Counted from the stretch's first letter, positions 1-8,355 are shown. The stretch is 41,485 bases of DNA from Natrarchaeobius chitinivorans (GCF_003841505.1 NZ_REGA01000026.1:1-41485), one strand, 5' to 3'. Numbers and translations are program-made. The notes: a model not told the origin generated them from the sequence alone.

Positions 1-176
1 CCCAGTGCCTCAACCAGCGCATCCCTGACGCGGCGACACTCCGAACGGAGGTCGCCGCGTGGGAAACTGACCGTAACGAGGCTACCGTCTCGATCGACTG
101 GCAGTTCACTGCCGATGATGCCCGAACGAAGTTACTCCGGCTCTATCCAACTATCACGGAGAAAAAGCAGGACTAG
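1..176 (+). CDS. IS630-type transposase, C-terminal end (partial)
   Basis: This is the last 57 codons of a reading frame that enters from the left edge and stops at TAG 174-176. The translation includes QCLNQRIPDAATLR and a tail with AAWETDRN, IDWQFTADDARTKL and LYP. That tail is typical of haloarchaeal IS630-family DDE transposases, where the C-terminus follows the last catalytic acidic residue. The catalytic domain lies outside the window, so activity cannot be judged. An 85-bp palindromic element begins about 25 bp after the stop. I recognise the family from memory of the C-terminal wording and not from the DDE motif. Confidence 0.72.
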   Translation, partial: QCLNQRIPDAATLRTEVAAWETDRNEATVSIDWQFTADDARTKLLRLYPTITEKKQD

Positions 177-197
177 GCTGTCCACACTTGCGAGCGC

Positions 198-291
198 ACT
201 GAGTACCCTCCCAAGCGTCGACTGATGAGCGAAATCGGATCACACCGCTTGATTTCGCTCATCAGTGCAGGCTTGGGACGCCACTGAGTAC
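198..291. repeat. Palindromic mobile-looking element, copy 1
   Basis: The core at 203-284 is nearly identical to 21856-21938. It is an almost complete inverted repeat. An outer arm TCCCAAGC pairs with GCTTGGGA, and an inner 16-bp arm ACTGATGAGCGAAATC pairs perfectly with GATTTCGCTCATCAGT. The arms are separated by a 4-base mismatch, with a loop of about 14 bases. The 9-bp direct repeat ACTGAGTAC flanks it at 198-206 and 283-291, which suggests target-site duplication, although part of it may belong to the element. It carries no ORF, so it is MITE-like. It lies just past the IS630 stop and could instead be part of that insertion sequence's right end. Confidence 0.7.
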
Positions 292-409
292 GACGAACCG
301 GTGTGTGACCGTGCCAATCCGGCGTAGATTTAGGTCGCCACTCCCGGCCTCGAGCGGCCGATCGATACCTAAAGCCTTACTTTCCGTCGGCCCCGCGAGC
401 GAGTGCACG

Positions 410-928
410 ATGTCGAACTTCCACGAACGCCGCCGAGTCCTCCAGCTGGCCGGAGCGAGCGCCGTCGCCTCCGTCGCGGGCTGTTCCGAATTCGCCTCGC
501 CGGAGAGCGAAGAAGAGGTCGAAGACGAACCCGAAGACGGGCCAGAAAACGACGACGTGCTCACCGCGATCGTCGAGCCCGCAGCGAGCGACAGAGAGGA
601 ACTACAGGAGGAGGTACTCGACGGTGAACTCTCCCAGGAGGAAGCCTTCGAGCGCCAGAACGAACTCTTCGAAGCCGCGATCGACGACTTCGAGGAACGG
701 GCCGAATCGGAAGCCGATTCCGATCTCCGTATCGAACGCTCTGAGGGCGAAGTCGGCCTCTATCACGTCGACGGCTCCGCCGATGTCCTCGTCGACGCGC
801 TCCGGAACGAAGATATCTCCGTCCTCGGACAGCCTGCCCTCTTCGACCAGCTCCTCCAGCAACAACAGCAACCGGAGCCCGAAGGGCAGGAAATCGACGA
901 GGAAGACCTCGAGGAGACCGACGAGTAG
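410..928 (+). CDS. Secreted acidic lipoprotein (Tat signal, lipobox)
   Basis: This is a 172-residue protein. The N-terminus MSNFHERRRVLQLAGAS is a twin-arginine signal, and the lipobox-like VAGC follows with Cys at about residue 25. The protein is therefore probably exported folded and lipid-anchored outside the membrane. After the Cys comes an acidic linker of Glu, Asp and Pro, then a mostly helical, charged region of about 110 residues, a short Gln run (LLQQQQQP) near residue 150 and an acidic tail. I see no known enzymatic domain. I chose the ATG at 410 because it puts the RR motif near the N-terminus; the frame stays open further upstream with no plausible coding sequence. The function is unknown. 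Confidence 0.75.
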   Translation: MSNFHERRRVLQLAGASAVASVAGCSEFASPESEEEVEDEPEDGPENDDVLTAIVEPAASDREELQEEVLDGELSQEEAFERQNELFEAAIDDFEERAESEADSDLRIERSEGEVGLYHVDGSADVLVDALRNEDISVLGQPALFDQLLQQQQQPEPEGQEIDEEDLEETDE

Positions 929-969
929 CGCGAAGTGGTAGAGGCGGGTTCGACGAAGCCCACCGTCCG

Positions 970-1461
970 CTACGGGGCCGGATCGACACCGAACGGACTC
1001 TCGCGTTCCGTCCAGTTCCAGCCGGGGATGCGTTCCTGAAATCCGGCCGCGAGTGCGGCCTCGAGGTCGTCGACTCCCGCGTTCTCGTCTGCGTCCCCGT
1101 GAACCTGCAGATCGGCGTAGTGAAAGGTCGCCTCGCCGAGCGTTCGAAGCGGCTGTGTCCCGGCGATCGTCGCCGCGAGTTCACGCCCGAGGATTTCGTC
1201 GATCACGAAACCCGGATAGTCCCCCTCGACGTCGATATCACGAAGGATGCCGGTCAGGGCGGCGACGTTGACCGCCAGGTCGCCGTCGGCGAAGACGGCG
1301 TCGACTTCAGCGACGTACTGGTCGGTCGTCACGGGATCGACGTCGGTGTCGAAAACGTCGCCGAGGTCGCCACGGACGCCGTTGATGATCGGAACGACGG
1401 TTTCTTTGCGATCTCTCACCCAGTCGCGTTCGGCGACGACGCGGTCCTGTGTCAGGAACAT
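970..1461 (-). CDS. Conserved-looking hypothetical protein, 163 aa
   Basis: This is a soluble acidic protein of 163 residues that starts MFLTQDRVVAERDWVRDRKE. It has no signal peptide, transmembrane segment or cysteine. The middle contains DVDPVTTDQYVAEVDAVF, and the end carries aromatic residues (GWNWTERES). I do not recognise a family. A good TATA box (1501-1510) lies about 40 bp before the ATG, which supports expression and this start. It is transcribed divergently from fttA, and its 3' end converges on the upstream lipoprotein gene with about 40 bp between the stops. Confidence 0.65.
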   Translation of the reverse strand: MFLTQDRVVAERDWVRDRKETVVPIINGVRGDLGDVFDTDVDPVTTDQYVAEVDAVFADGDLAVNVAALTGILRDIDVEGDYPGFVIDEILGRELAATIAGTQPLRTLGEATFHYADLQVHGDADENAGVDDLEAALAAGFQERIPGWNWTERESPFGVDPAP

Positions 1462-1500
1462 ACGCCGCGTTCGCCCTCGAGGCTCCTGGGTTTTGCGAAG

Positions 1501-1510
1501 GCTTTTATAC
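1501..1510 (-). promoter_or_regulatory. TATA box for the gene at 970-1461
   Basis: On the minus strand the sequence reads GTATAAAAGC, a close match to the archaeal TATA element. The ATG at 1461 is about 40 bp downstream, which predicts a leader of roughly 15-20 nt. Confidence 0.6.
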
Positions 1511-1717
1511 CACGCAAGGAATACCGTCAGGTAAGCGGGTTCTCCCTGGAATCTTCCCGCACGAACCAGGACACCGACCTGGGAACGTATTCGTCACGGA
1601 GTCACACAGGATGATTCGGACGAGAAGGCGTACTGCGTCGTCTCTTCTCGAGTCACCGCTGGGCCATGGCGCAACCGATCCCAGTCGGCGAGTTCACGCA
1701 AGCCACATCTGGCGATT

Positions 1718-3652
1718 ATGAGCACTGTAGAGCAGCAACTCGACGATTTGCAAGCAGAGATCACGAGCGAGTTACCGAGTGATATCTCGGTCTCCTCGGT
1801 GAAATACGAAGGACCGGAACTGGTCGTATACACCCACGACCCGAAGAAGTTCGCCCAGCAGGGTGATCTCGTTCGCAAACTCGCGAGCAAACTTCGAAAG
1901 CGGATCACCGTCCGGCCAGATCCGAGCGCTCTCTCGCGTCCCGAAGAGGCTCGGAAGGCCGTCATGGACGTAATTCCGGAGGAAGCCGGCGTCTCGGATC
2001 TCGACTTCCACGCAGACACTGGCGAAGTCGTCATCGAAGCAGAGAAGCCGGGGATGGTGATCGGGCGGCACGGGTCGACGCTCCGAGACATCACGAAAAA
2101 CGTCGGATGGACGCCCGAAGTCGTTCGGACGCCACCGATCGAGTCCTCGACGGTATCGAACGTCCGGAACTTTCTCAAGCAAGAACGCGACGAACGCCGA
2201 GACATTCTGGAACGAGTCGGTCGCCAGATCCACCGCGAGGAGATGTCCGACGACGAGTACGTTCGGATTACGACGCTAGGGTGCTGTCGAGAGGTCGGTC
2301 GCGCGGCCTTTATCCTCTCGACGCCCGAAACCCGGATTCTCATCGACTGCGGTGACAAACCAGGCGCGGAAGGCGAAGTGCCGTACCTCCACGCACCCGA
2401 AGCGCTGGGAGCCGGGCCACAGAACATCGACGCCGTCGTCCTCACGCACGCCCACCTCGACCACTCCGCGCTCATCCCGCTTCTGTTCAAGTACGGCTAC
2501 GACGGCCCGATCTACTGTACCGAACCGACTCGAGACCTGATGGGTCTGCTCACGCTCGACTACCTCGACGTCGCAGCGAAGGAAGGACGGTCGCCACCGT
2601 ACGAATCCGGACAGGTTCGTGAGGCGATCAAACACTGTATTCCCCTCGAGTACGGCGACGTCACCGACATCGCCCCGGACGTCAAACTCACCTTCCACAA
2701 CGCGGGCCACATTCTCGGCTCCGCAGTCTCGCACTTCCACATCGGGGATGGCCTCTACAACGTCTGCTTCTCGGGGGACATCCACTACAAGGACACACGA
2801 CTGTTCAACGGTGCCGTCAACGACTTCCCGCGCGTGGAGACACTCGTTCTCGAGTCGACCTACGGCGGTCGCAACGACTACCAGACCGACCAGGAAGACT
2901 CCGAGGAGAAACTCAAGGAGGTCGTCCGTGAGACCTACGACCGCGGCGGAAAGGTCCTCATACCGGCGTTCGCGGTCGGGCGGTCACAGGAGATCATGCT
3001 CGTCCTCGAAGAAGCGATGCGCAGCGGCGACATCCCCTCGATGCCGGTCCACCTCGACGGGATGATCTGGGAGGCGACCGCGATTCACACGACGTATCCG
3101 GAGTATCTCCGTGACGACCTCCGAGACCGCATCTTCCACGACGACGAGAACCCGTTCCTCGCCGAGGAGTTCAACCACATCGACGCGGGCGAGGAAGAAC
3201 GCCAGGAGGTCGCCGACGGCGACTCCTGTATCGTCCTCTCGACGTCCGGTATGGTTACCGGCGGTCCCATCATGTCCTGGCTCGGCCACGTTGGCCCAGA
3301 TCCCGATTCGACGCTCGTCTTCGTCGGCTACCAGGCACAGGGAACCCTCGGCCGACGGATCCAGAACGGCTGGGACGAGATTCCGACCAGCGAGGTCGGA
3401 GCCATAAACGGCGACAACGGTCGTGGCACCCTCTCGTTGAACATGAACGTCGAAACGGTCGACGGCTTCTCCGGCCACGCAGACCGCGCCGGCCTCGAGA
3501 ACTTCGTCAAGACGATGAATCCGCGCCCCGAGAAAGTCCTCTGCGTTCACGGCGACGAACGCTCGACCCAGGACCTCTCCTCGGCGCTGTACCACGAGTA
3601 CAACATGCGGACGTTCGCACCGAAGAACCTCGAGACGTTCCGCTTCCTGTAA
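1718..3652 (+). CDS. fttA: Archaeal CPSF (aCPSF1/FttA), beta-CASP ribonuclease
   Basis: This 644-residue protein has the full length and domain order of archaeal CPSF1/FttA. A KH-type RNA-binding region covers about residues 1-150, with the GXXG loop GRHG at 116-119. A metallo-beta-lactamase core follows, with the zinc signature HAHLDH at 244-249, and then a beta-CASP insert. Later motifs include FSGDIHY, ESTYGGR, VLSTSGMVTGGP, the histidine motif DGFSGHAD and CVHGDE. In other archaea this enzyme cleaves nascent RNA and triggers factor-dependent transcription termination, acting with Spt4/5 and RNA polymerase. The start is the ATG at 1718, giving MSTVEQQLDDL, the usual N-terminus. No strong TATA box is visible just upstream, and the 256-bp gap before it holds only the divergent promoter. 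Confidence 0.97.
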   Translation: MSTVEQQLDDLQAEITSELPSDISVSSVKYEGPELVVYTHDPKKFAQQGDLVRKLASKLRKRITVRPDPSALSRPEEARKAVMDVIPEEAGVSDLDFHADTGEVVIEAEKPGMVIGRHGSTLRDITKNVGWTPEVVRTPPIESSTVSNVRNFLKQERDERRDILERVGRQIHREEMSDDEYVRITTLGCCREVGRAAFILSTPETRILIDCGDKPGAEGEVPYLHAPEALGAGPQNIDAVVLTHAHLDHSALIPLLFKYGYDGPIYCTEPTRDLMGLLTLDYLDVAAKEGRSPPYESGQVREAIKHCIPLEYGDVTDIAPDVKLTFHNAGHILGSAVSHFHIGDGLYNVCFSGDIHYKDTRLFNGAVNDFPRVETLVLESTYGGRNDYQTDQEDSEEKLKEVVRETYDRGGKVLIPAFAVGRSQEIMLVLEEAMRSGDIPSMPVHLDGMIWEATAIHTTYPEYLRDDLRDRIFHDDENPFLAEEFNHIDAGEEERQEVADGDSCIVLSTSGMVTGGPIMSWLGHVGPDPDSTLVFVGYQAQGTLGRRIQNGWDEIPTSEVGAINGDNGRGTLSLNMNVETVDGFSGHADRAGLENFVKTMNPRPEKVLCVHGDERSTQDLSSALYHEYNMRTFAPKNLETFRFL

Positions 3653-3829
3653 CTCACGCCCAAAGCTCCTGTACTCACCGTCGGTTCCGATGACGTGATA
3701 GACAGCGGGCCGCGACTCCGCACCCCGATTCCGATTTCCCCCGTTCGCCGTCGCTGCACCCGGACGGAAGGTGGGCGAGGTCTGTCCGAACGGCAACCAT
3801 TATGCCACAGGTTTTCGTTGCGACGGAAC

Positions 3830-4094
3830 GTGTCCACTACCGGCCCGGAATCGGCTGACTCAGTCGCTTCGTCGCTCGAGGAAAGGCGTCTCGAGGTCAC
3901 CGTCACTATCGGCGTCCTCGCGGCGTTGACCGGAGATCGCCGTCGGTGGCGTGGTGATTGCCGTTGGCGCGTTGCTGGTCGCACTGGCAGCACTGCTGGT
4001 CGGGTTCGTTCCCTCGGTCGACTCCGACGGACCGTCCGCGACGACGCTGGCGCTGTTCGCCGTCGGCGTTGGACTCGTTGTCGTACTGCTATGA
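3830..4094 (+). pseudogene. Small membrane protein, apparently frameshifted
   Basis: From GTG 3830 one frame reads VSTTGPESADSVASSLEERR and then a hydrophobic start (VTIGVLAALTG), after which it becomes arginine-rich nonsense near 3930. The +1 frame takes over with EIAVGGVVIAVGALLVALAALLVG, a short polar turn and LALFAVGVGLVVVLL, and stops at TGA 4092. Joined, the two give a small protein with two or three membrane helices. The second frame has a TGA at 3927, so it cannot itself extend upstream, but it could start at GTG 3951 and make about 47 residues on its own. The explanation is a frameshift mutation, a sequencing error, or a shorter real gene. Confidence 0.5.
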
Positions 4095-4098
4095 ACGC

Positions 4099-4154
4099 CT
4101 TCCGGGTCCGATCGCGTCGCGACCTCGGGTACACAGGTACAGCAATCCGTATCA
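4099..4154 (-). repeat. Stop-codon-overlapping palindromic repeat, partial copy
   Basis: The right arm GGTACAGCAATCCGTATCA (4136-4154) is complete and its TCA is the reverse complement of the nth stop codon. The inner part CCGGGTCCG...CGACCTCGGG is present, but the left arm cannot be recognised; the end of the small membrane gene occupies its place. It belongs to the family described at 9052-9138. Confidence 0.6.
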
Positions 4155-5006
4155 GTCGACCGCATCGGCAGGATCTATCACCTCGTCCGTCTCCGGGTAG
4201 ACACCGACCTGATCACAGACGTCGCCCATCGGACAGGCGTCGGGATCCTCGAGACAGGCCGGCGTTCGGGCCGTACAGTACTCCCTGCCGAACTGGATCG
4301 TCGCCGTGTGCCCGAAGCCGCACTTCTCTGCGGGCACCTCCTGTTCGAGAACCGTTCGAACCACTTCGTGGTCCGCGTCGGCGGGTGCGATCCCCATCCG
4401 GCGATAGATCCGGTGGACGTGCGTGTCGACGGGAAAAACGCCGCCCCGCCCGCCGGCAAAGAGGAGGACGCAGTCTGCGGTTTTCGGACCCACGCCCCGG
4501 ACGGAGAGGAGCGTCTCACGAACCTCCGAGGGCGACTCGTCTTTGACGAAGGCATCGAACGCGCGGGCCGAGCCGAACTCCTCGAGGATCCACTCGGCCG
4601 TCGCGACGAGAATTTCTGATTTCTGGTTGTAGAGGCCCGCCGAACTGATCGTTTCCGCGAGTTCGGAGCGATCGGCCGCTGCGAGCGACTCCGCGAGGCC
4701 TGGAACGCCGGCTTCCGACTCCGTCTCTGCGGTCGCATCGCGGTTCGGTCCAGCGCCGTAGCGTGCGAGCAACGCGTCGTGGGCGGGCTGACTCGCCTTG
4801 TCGCTCGTATTCTGGCTCAGGATCGTCCGGACGAGGCAGGTAAACGCGTCCCGCCCGCCGTAGGTCTTCTGCCAGTACAGTTCGCCGAGGCGATCGATCA
4901 CCCGTTCGGCTCGCGTGTCTGCCGTCGCCGGATCGAACTCGGCTGTGACGCCGCCACCCGACTCACCACCGCTTATGTTGATCGACGGCTCCGGATCGTC
5001 GCTCAT
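4152..5006 (-). CDS. nth: Endonuclease III
   Basis: This is a DNA glycosylase/AP lyase for base-excision repair of oxidised pyrimidines. It has the helix-hairpin-helix motif LSVRGVGPKTAD with the catalytic lysine, followed by VFPVDTHVHRI with the catalytic Asp. The C-terminal Fe-S cluster cysteines are spaced C-x6-C-x6-C-x5-C (YCTARTPAC, DACPMGDVC). The E. coli pattern is C-x6-C-x2-C-x5-C, so the second spacing is four residues longer. The N-terminal 25 residues are an acidic, Gly-rich leader. I chose the ATG at 5006 (MSDDPEPS); a GTG six codons upstream (5024) is the alternative. The stop codon lies inside the terminal arm of a palindromic repeat. Confidence 0.93.
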   Translation of the reverse strand: MSDDPEPSINISGGESGGGVTAEFDPATADTRAERVIDRLGELYWQKTYGGRDAFTCLVRTILSQNTSDKASQPAHDALLARYGAGPNRDATAETESEAGVPGLAESLAAADRSELAETISSAGLYNQKSEILVATAEWILEEFGSARAFDAFVKDESPSEVRETLLSVRGVGPKTADCVLLFAGGRGGVFPVDTHVHRIYRRMGIAPADADHEVVRTVLEQEVPAEKCGFGHTATIQFGREYCTARTPACLEDPDACPMGDVCDQVGVYPETDEVIDPADAVD

Positions 5007-5069
5007 GCGTGAGGCGGTTCGCACTCGAGGGCTATTGACGTGGTGGTCTCGACGACGGATGAGGGGGTG

Positions 5070-5237
5070 TCACCATTCGGTCTTACAACTGAACTTCTCG
5101 TTGCAGGACGAACAGGTCGCCGTCTTCGCGAACCCCTCTTTCATCGATCCGACCGCTTCGCTCGTCCGTGTCACCGTCATCCCGATGTCGACGAACGTCG
5201 ATTCCGAACAGTGAGGACAGATGACTCGCTGTGGCAT
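5070..5237 (-). CDS. Tiny zinc-ribbon protein, 55 aa
   Basis: The ORF runs from ATG 5237 to TGA 5070. The translation starts MPQRVICPHCSESTFVDIG and ends with ATCSSCNEKFSCKTEW. Two CxxC pairs (CPHC and CSSC) are spaced about 32 residues apart, as in a zinc ribbon, and a fifth Cys follows. Such small CPxCG-type proteins are common in haloarchaea and mostly have no assigned function. The gene lies head-to-tail behind the YeeE/YedE pair and upstream of nth on the same strand. It is below common length cutoffs. The regular Cys pattern and the clean ATG make it credible. Confidence 0.7.
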   Translation of the reverse strand: MPQRVICPHCSESTFVDIGMTVTRTSEAVGSMKEGFAKTATCSSCNEKFSCKTEW

Positions 5238-5357
5238 GTCCCTCGGTACCGCGCGACCGCCATTTACCTTTGTGGCCCAGATTCCGTTGACACGTCTGTG
5301 TCCAAACTACCGCTGATTCGAGGACGAACACGGGAGAAGTGGCCGCTACAACCGGAT

Positions 5358-5825
5358 TCAGTCCGCCGCTGTCGTCGGAGCCGTGCTCTCGGCTCGCGTC
5401 GAACGCCAGAAACCCTGAATGTACGCTCCGATAAACATTCCGACGATGCCGTAGAGGATCGGGAAGTTACCGATGCCGAGGCTGGCGTAGGCCGCACCCG
5501 GACAGATTCCCGACAGCCCCCAGCCGACGCCGAAGATCCCGCCGCCGATGACGACGTTCCTGTCGAGTGACTTCAACCGACGGCCGTAGACCGCTCCCGT
5601 CAGCGGAGCGGTACTGCGGAACTGTTTGACGCCGAAGAACGTAATCCCCGTCACGATCGCCGCCCCGAACATGACGAACAGCAGGCCGAAGTCCGTAAAC
5701 TGCAGGAAGCTCAGGACGACTTCGGGCTGGGCCATGTGGCTGAATCCGAGCCCGAATCCGAAGATCAGCCCGCCGACGAAGACCAGTGGCAGGAACAACG
5801 GGTGTTGTTCGTGTTCGGCGCTCAC
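5358..5825 (-). CDS. YeeE/YedE family transporter subunit (second half)
   Basis: This is a 155-residue membrane protein with four hydrophobic segments (LVFVGGLIFGFGLGF, LLFVMFGAAIVTG, VIGGGIFGVGWGLSG, ILYGIVGMFIGAYI). It carries the family motif GLSGICPGAA, whose cysteine corresponds to the thiosulfate/sulfur-handling cysteines of YeeE/TsuA proteins. The GTG start at 5825 overlaps the stop of the upstream half in a GTGA arrangement, so the two are translationally coupled. The frame stays open upstream but becomes Arg-rich there, so I rejected a longer start. With its partner it probably forms a two-chain pore for a sulfur compound; the substrate is inferred from the family. Confidence 0.88.
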   Translation of the reverse strand: MSAEHEQHPLFLPLVFVGGLIFGFGLGFSHMAQPEVVLSFLQFTDFGLLFVMFGAAIVTGITFFGVKQFRSTAPLTGAVYGRRLKSLDRNVVIGGGIFGVGWGLSGICPGAAYASLGIGNFPILYGIVGMFIGAYIQGFWRSTRAESTAPTTAAD

Positions 5826-6322
5826 GGCACCACCCCCACGGCCTGGACCAGCTGGGCCGTTCCGATCGCGACGAACAGGAACGTCGCGACGCCGACGAAC
5901 GACGCACTCGAGACCGACCCGACGCCGCAGACGCCGTGGCCCGAGGTACACCCTTTCCCGACGCGGGTGCCGATCCCGATGAGGATGCCGCCGACGAGCA
6001 GTCGCCACCACTGGACGTCCGTCGTCCAGAGCCCGTCCTGGGGCGAGACGGTGACGGCGTAGACCGCGGCACCGAGAACGATGCCGACCGTGAAGACGAC
6101 CCGCCAGTCTCGCGAGGGGCGATACTGCTGAAATCTCGAGAGACTCGAGCCGTACGACAGCGTCGACTCGAGGAACGTACTCGCGCCGGCCGGGATAGCG
6201 GTGCCGACGTAGATCACGGCGACCCCCAGGCCGACGAACAGCCCGCCGATCGCGTAGTGGCTGATCCCGTTGGGGAACAACTCGGCGAGCAGGGCGACGA
6301 AAAGCGCAAGCGTTTCAGTCAT
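5822..6322 (-). CDS. YeeE/YedE family transporter subunit (first half)
   Basis: This 166-residue integral membrane protein has about four helices. Its signature GKGCTSGHGVCG near residues 121-132 is the conserved Cys-containing motif of YeeE/YedE (DUF395) proteins. Members move thiosulfate or related sulfur species, and split two-gene versions are common in archaea and bacteria. The ATG at 6322 is preceded directly by GTG 6325, which could also serve as the start. It is the first gene of a two-gene unit with the 5358-5825 gene. No sulfurtransferase or beta-lactamase-fold persulfide dioxygenase gene adjoins it here, although these are frequent partners. Confidence 0.88.
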   Translation of the reverse strand: MTETLALFVALLAELFPNGISHYAIGGLFVGLGVAVIYVGTAIPAGASTFLESTLSYGSSLSRFQQYRPSRDWRVVFTVGIVLGAAVYAVTVSPQDGLWTTDVQWWRLLVGGILIGIGTRVGKGCTSGHGVCGVGSVSSASFVGVATFLFVAIGTAQLVQAVGVVP

Positions 6323-6436
6323 CACTCTCGCGAAGGTGTTCTCGGCGTATCAATCCTCCCACGGCGGGGAAAATTGTGCGTATCTCGGACGCCACGGTCT
6401 GTGGATCGGACGAGAGATGTCGCGTTCGGCGGCCGC

Positions 6437-7120
6437 TTACTCGTCGCTCCTGGAAGCGAAGGGGGTCGATCGCTCGATCCGATCGGTGTCGTCCGAATTC
6501 TCGACCTCGGTAGCGACGCCGAGGGTCGCGATAGAGCGGATAGCGTCCTCGACGGTCATATCCACGTCGGAGACGTTCTCCACTGGAACGTGAACGACGA
6601 AACCGTTCGTCGTCGGATTCGGGCCGAGCGGAATCATGACCGTCTGGAGTTCGTCTTCGCCGAGACGTCGCTCGATCTCTCGTGGCGTATCCGCGGTCAG
6701 AAAGCCGAGTGCGTGCAAGTTCTCGTGTGGGAACTCGACGAGTTTGACCTCCCGAAACTGATCAGTTTCATCGTCCGCCAGGACGTCGCTGGCTCGCCTG
6801 ACACTCGCGTAGATCGGGCTCACCACCGGAATCGATTCGATCGTCTCGTGGACGGTTTGTGAGAGTCGCCGGCTCGAGGTACAGTCCGCGACGAATCCCA
6901 CGAGCAGGAACAGGCCGACGAGCGAGAGGAGCGTCGTCAGTTGAACGACGATCGTCGGCGGCTCGTTCGGCCAGACGTAAATGATCGCGGACACGATCGG
7001 CGAGAGGGCCCGAAGGACGAACTCGAGGACGATCGTGAGAACGATTACCGTCACAACGAGCGGAATTGTGATGGCGATTCCGTTGAGTAACCACCGCTTT
7101 GTCGTCGCCGTCGGGGTCAC
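6437..7120 (-). CDS. DUF502 family membrane protein
   Basis: This 227-residue protein has two strong N-terminal membrane helices (IAITIPLVVTVIVLTIVLEFVL and LTTLLSLVGLFLLVGFVA) and a soluble C-terminal domain. The DUF502 hallmarks are the N-terminal LLNGIAITIPL, the segment ESIPVVSPIYASVRRASD, and VMIPLGPNPTTNGFVVHVP followed by the late VEDAIRSIATLGV. The tail after residue 205 is short and polar. The molecular role of DUF502 proteins is not established. Its neighbours run in the same direction but are separated by more than 100 bp, so it is probably monocistronic. Confidence 0.9.
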   Translation of the reverse strand: MTPTATTKRWLLNGIAITIPLVVTVIVLTIVLEFVLRALSPIVSAIIYVWPNEPPTIVVQLTTLLSLVGLFLLVGFVADCTSSRRLSQTVHETIESIPVVSPIYASVRRASDVLADDETDQFREVKLVEFPHENLHALGFLTADTPREIERRLGEDELQTVMIPLGPNPTTNGFVVHVPVENVSDVDMTVEDAIRSIATLGVATEVENSDDTDRIERSTPFASRSDE

Positions 7121-7257
7121 AGTAGCGCACGTTCGACGCCCGGCTCATTCTCCGTTTGGGTTGCGATGTACTGCAAGCGGACCGGAAAGTCGCGGGGGAC
7201 GTCACTCCGATGCGTACCTTCTCGGCCGATTCGAACCGTTCGATCGACCGAACGCGT

Positions 7258-8055
7258 TCAATCCGCGGCGGTCGTCGACTGCAACACGTCGACTTTCTCG
7301 GCGGCGTAGCCGAAGACGTCACTGTAGCCGTTCGGGGACATGAGGACGGGATAGAACGACTCCGCGGCGACCTGTTCGTCGCCGTCGGCGGCGGCGAACG
7401 TCTCGCCGGGTTCGACCTCGGCGAAGTTCTCGACGAACACCTCGTACGTGTCGGCACGTTGCTTTCGAATGACGTCGGTGAGACGGAAGACGGGGAGTTC
7501 TCGCGTAACCGTATCGCCGGGTAACGCGTCGACGGCCGTCAGGAACGCTCGAGTCAGGCGGTCGGCGTTCTGAGCGGCCGTCTCCGTGCCCTGGAGGCCA
7601 CACTCGACCTCGAGGGTCTGAATCTCGGAGAAGAGTCTGCCCTCCGCGAAGGTGCCGGTTTCGACCATCGCAGCGACGGGCAATCGCGGGACGAGTTCTG
7701 TCGTCCGCTCGTTCATCGCGTTGACGATGGCGAACGGGTCGGCGTGGCTCTGGGTCGAGTGCATCGAGAACGCGAGACAGCCATCGAGTTCCTCGACCAG
7801 TTCGTGTGCGAGCCGTCCTTCGTGGGTCGTCGCGTCCGGATCGCCCGGGAACGTCCGGTTGAGATCCTCGTCGACGAACCGAACCCGCCGCTCGAGGGCC
7901 TTCTCGTTGACGACGACGAGTTTGACGGGGCGTTCGACGGTCGGCCGATCCGCCAGAAGGCGTTCGATGGCACGAACGCCACAGGGCTCGTCGCCGTGGA
8001 TGCCCGCAACGACAGCGATCTCCGGCGTTCCCGACCCAAGCTGTGCAACTCTCAT
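7258..8055 (-). CDS. Succinylglutamate desuccinylase/aspartoacylase-family hydrolase
   Basis: This 265-residue zinc-dependent carboxypeptidase-fold protein has the metal-binding motif GIHGDEP near residues 18-24, the DLNRTFPG motif near 64-71, and a third metal ligand in FSMHSTQSH near 96-104. Family members remove an acyl group from an amino acid, as in succinylglutamate or N-acetylaspartate. The actual substrate of the haloarchaeal branch is not known. The C-terminal beta-rich domain has the usual PGETFAAADG segment. The ATG at 8055 gives MRVAQLGSG. The neighbourhood holds no arginine-degradation genes, so the AstE reaction itself is not supported. Confidence 0.88.
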   Translation of the reverse strand: MRVAQLGSGTPEIAVVAGIHGDEPCGVRAIERLLADRPTVERPVKLVVVNEKALERRVRFVDEDLNRTFPGDPDATTHEGRLAHELVEELDGCLAFSMHSTQSHADPFAIVNAMNERTTELVPRLPVAAMVETGTFAEGRLFSEIQTLEVECGLQGTETAAQNADRLTRAFLTAVDALPGDTVTRELPVFRLTDVIRKQRADTYEVFVENFAEVEPGETFAAADGDEQVAAESFYPVLMSPNGYSDVFGYAAEKVDVLQSTTAAD

Positions 8056-8223
8056 TATCTACTAGTTGGGCTACGTCTTCAAAGGCCGTTCGGTCTCTCA
8101 CGAAAGCGATCAGTTGCGACACACGAGAACGCGGGAGAACCGAGGCGTTCGGCGACGTCCGCAGCCGATGGGTTTGCGGGCGACTCGAGCTATCAACCGC
8201 CAGTGGAATCCGCCTCGACTCGA

Positions 8224-8286
8224 GCTATCATACGTTTTACTGTAGCTGTCGTACGGTTTACTGTAGCTGTCATGCGGTTTACTGTC
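8224..8286. repeat. Three tandem 21-bp repeats (arm of the palindromic family)
   Basis: Three consecutive units at 8224-8244, 8245-8265 and 8266-8286 follow the pattern GCTGTCGTACGGTTTACTGTA with one to three changes each. Each unit contains the left arm of the dispersed palindromic family, and the third is the arm of the complete copy at 8266-8355. A further repeated 15-mer, CGACTCGAGCTATCA, occurs at 8181-8195 and 8216-8230. The rest of 8056-8223 shows no gene. Confidence 0.85.
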
Positions 8287-8355
8287 CATCAGTTCGGGCG
8301 TACCCGCGACCCGGGCGGTGGATACGCCGGGGCGTCGGTACAGAGATCCGGATCA
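8266..8355 (-). repeat. Stop-codon-overlapping palindromic repeat
   Basis: The left arm ATGCGGTTTACTGT (8276-8284 region) and the right arm GGTACAGAGATCCGGATCA enclose a GC-rich inner hairpin built on CCCGCGACCCGGGCGG. The terminal TCA at 8353-8355 is the reverse complement of the stop codon of the DUF309 gene. Confidence 0.75.

Noticed and set aside
5341..5360. Possible further repeat copy at the YeeE gene end (TGAATCCGGTTGTAG on the minus strand)
   Set aside because: Only one arm is vaguely similar and no inverted partner was found.
8224..8286. Possible CRISPR array
   Set aside because: The three units follow each other directly without spacers, so this is a tandem repeat.
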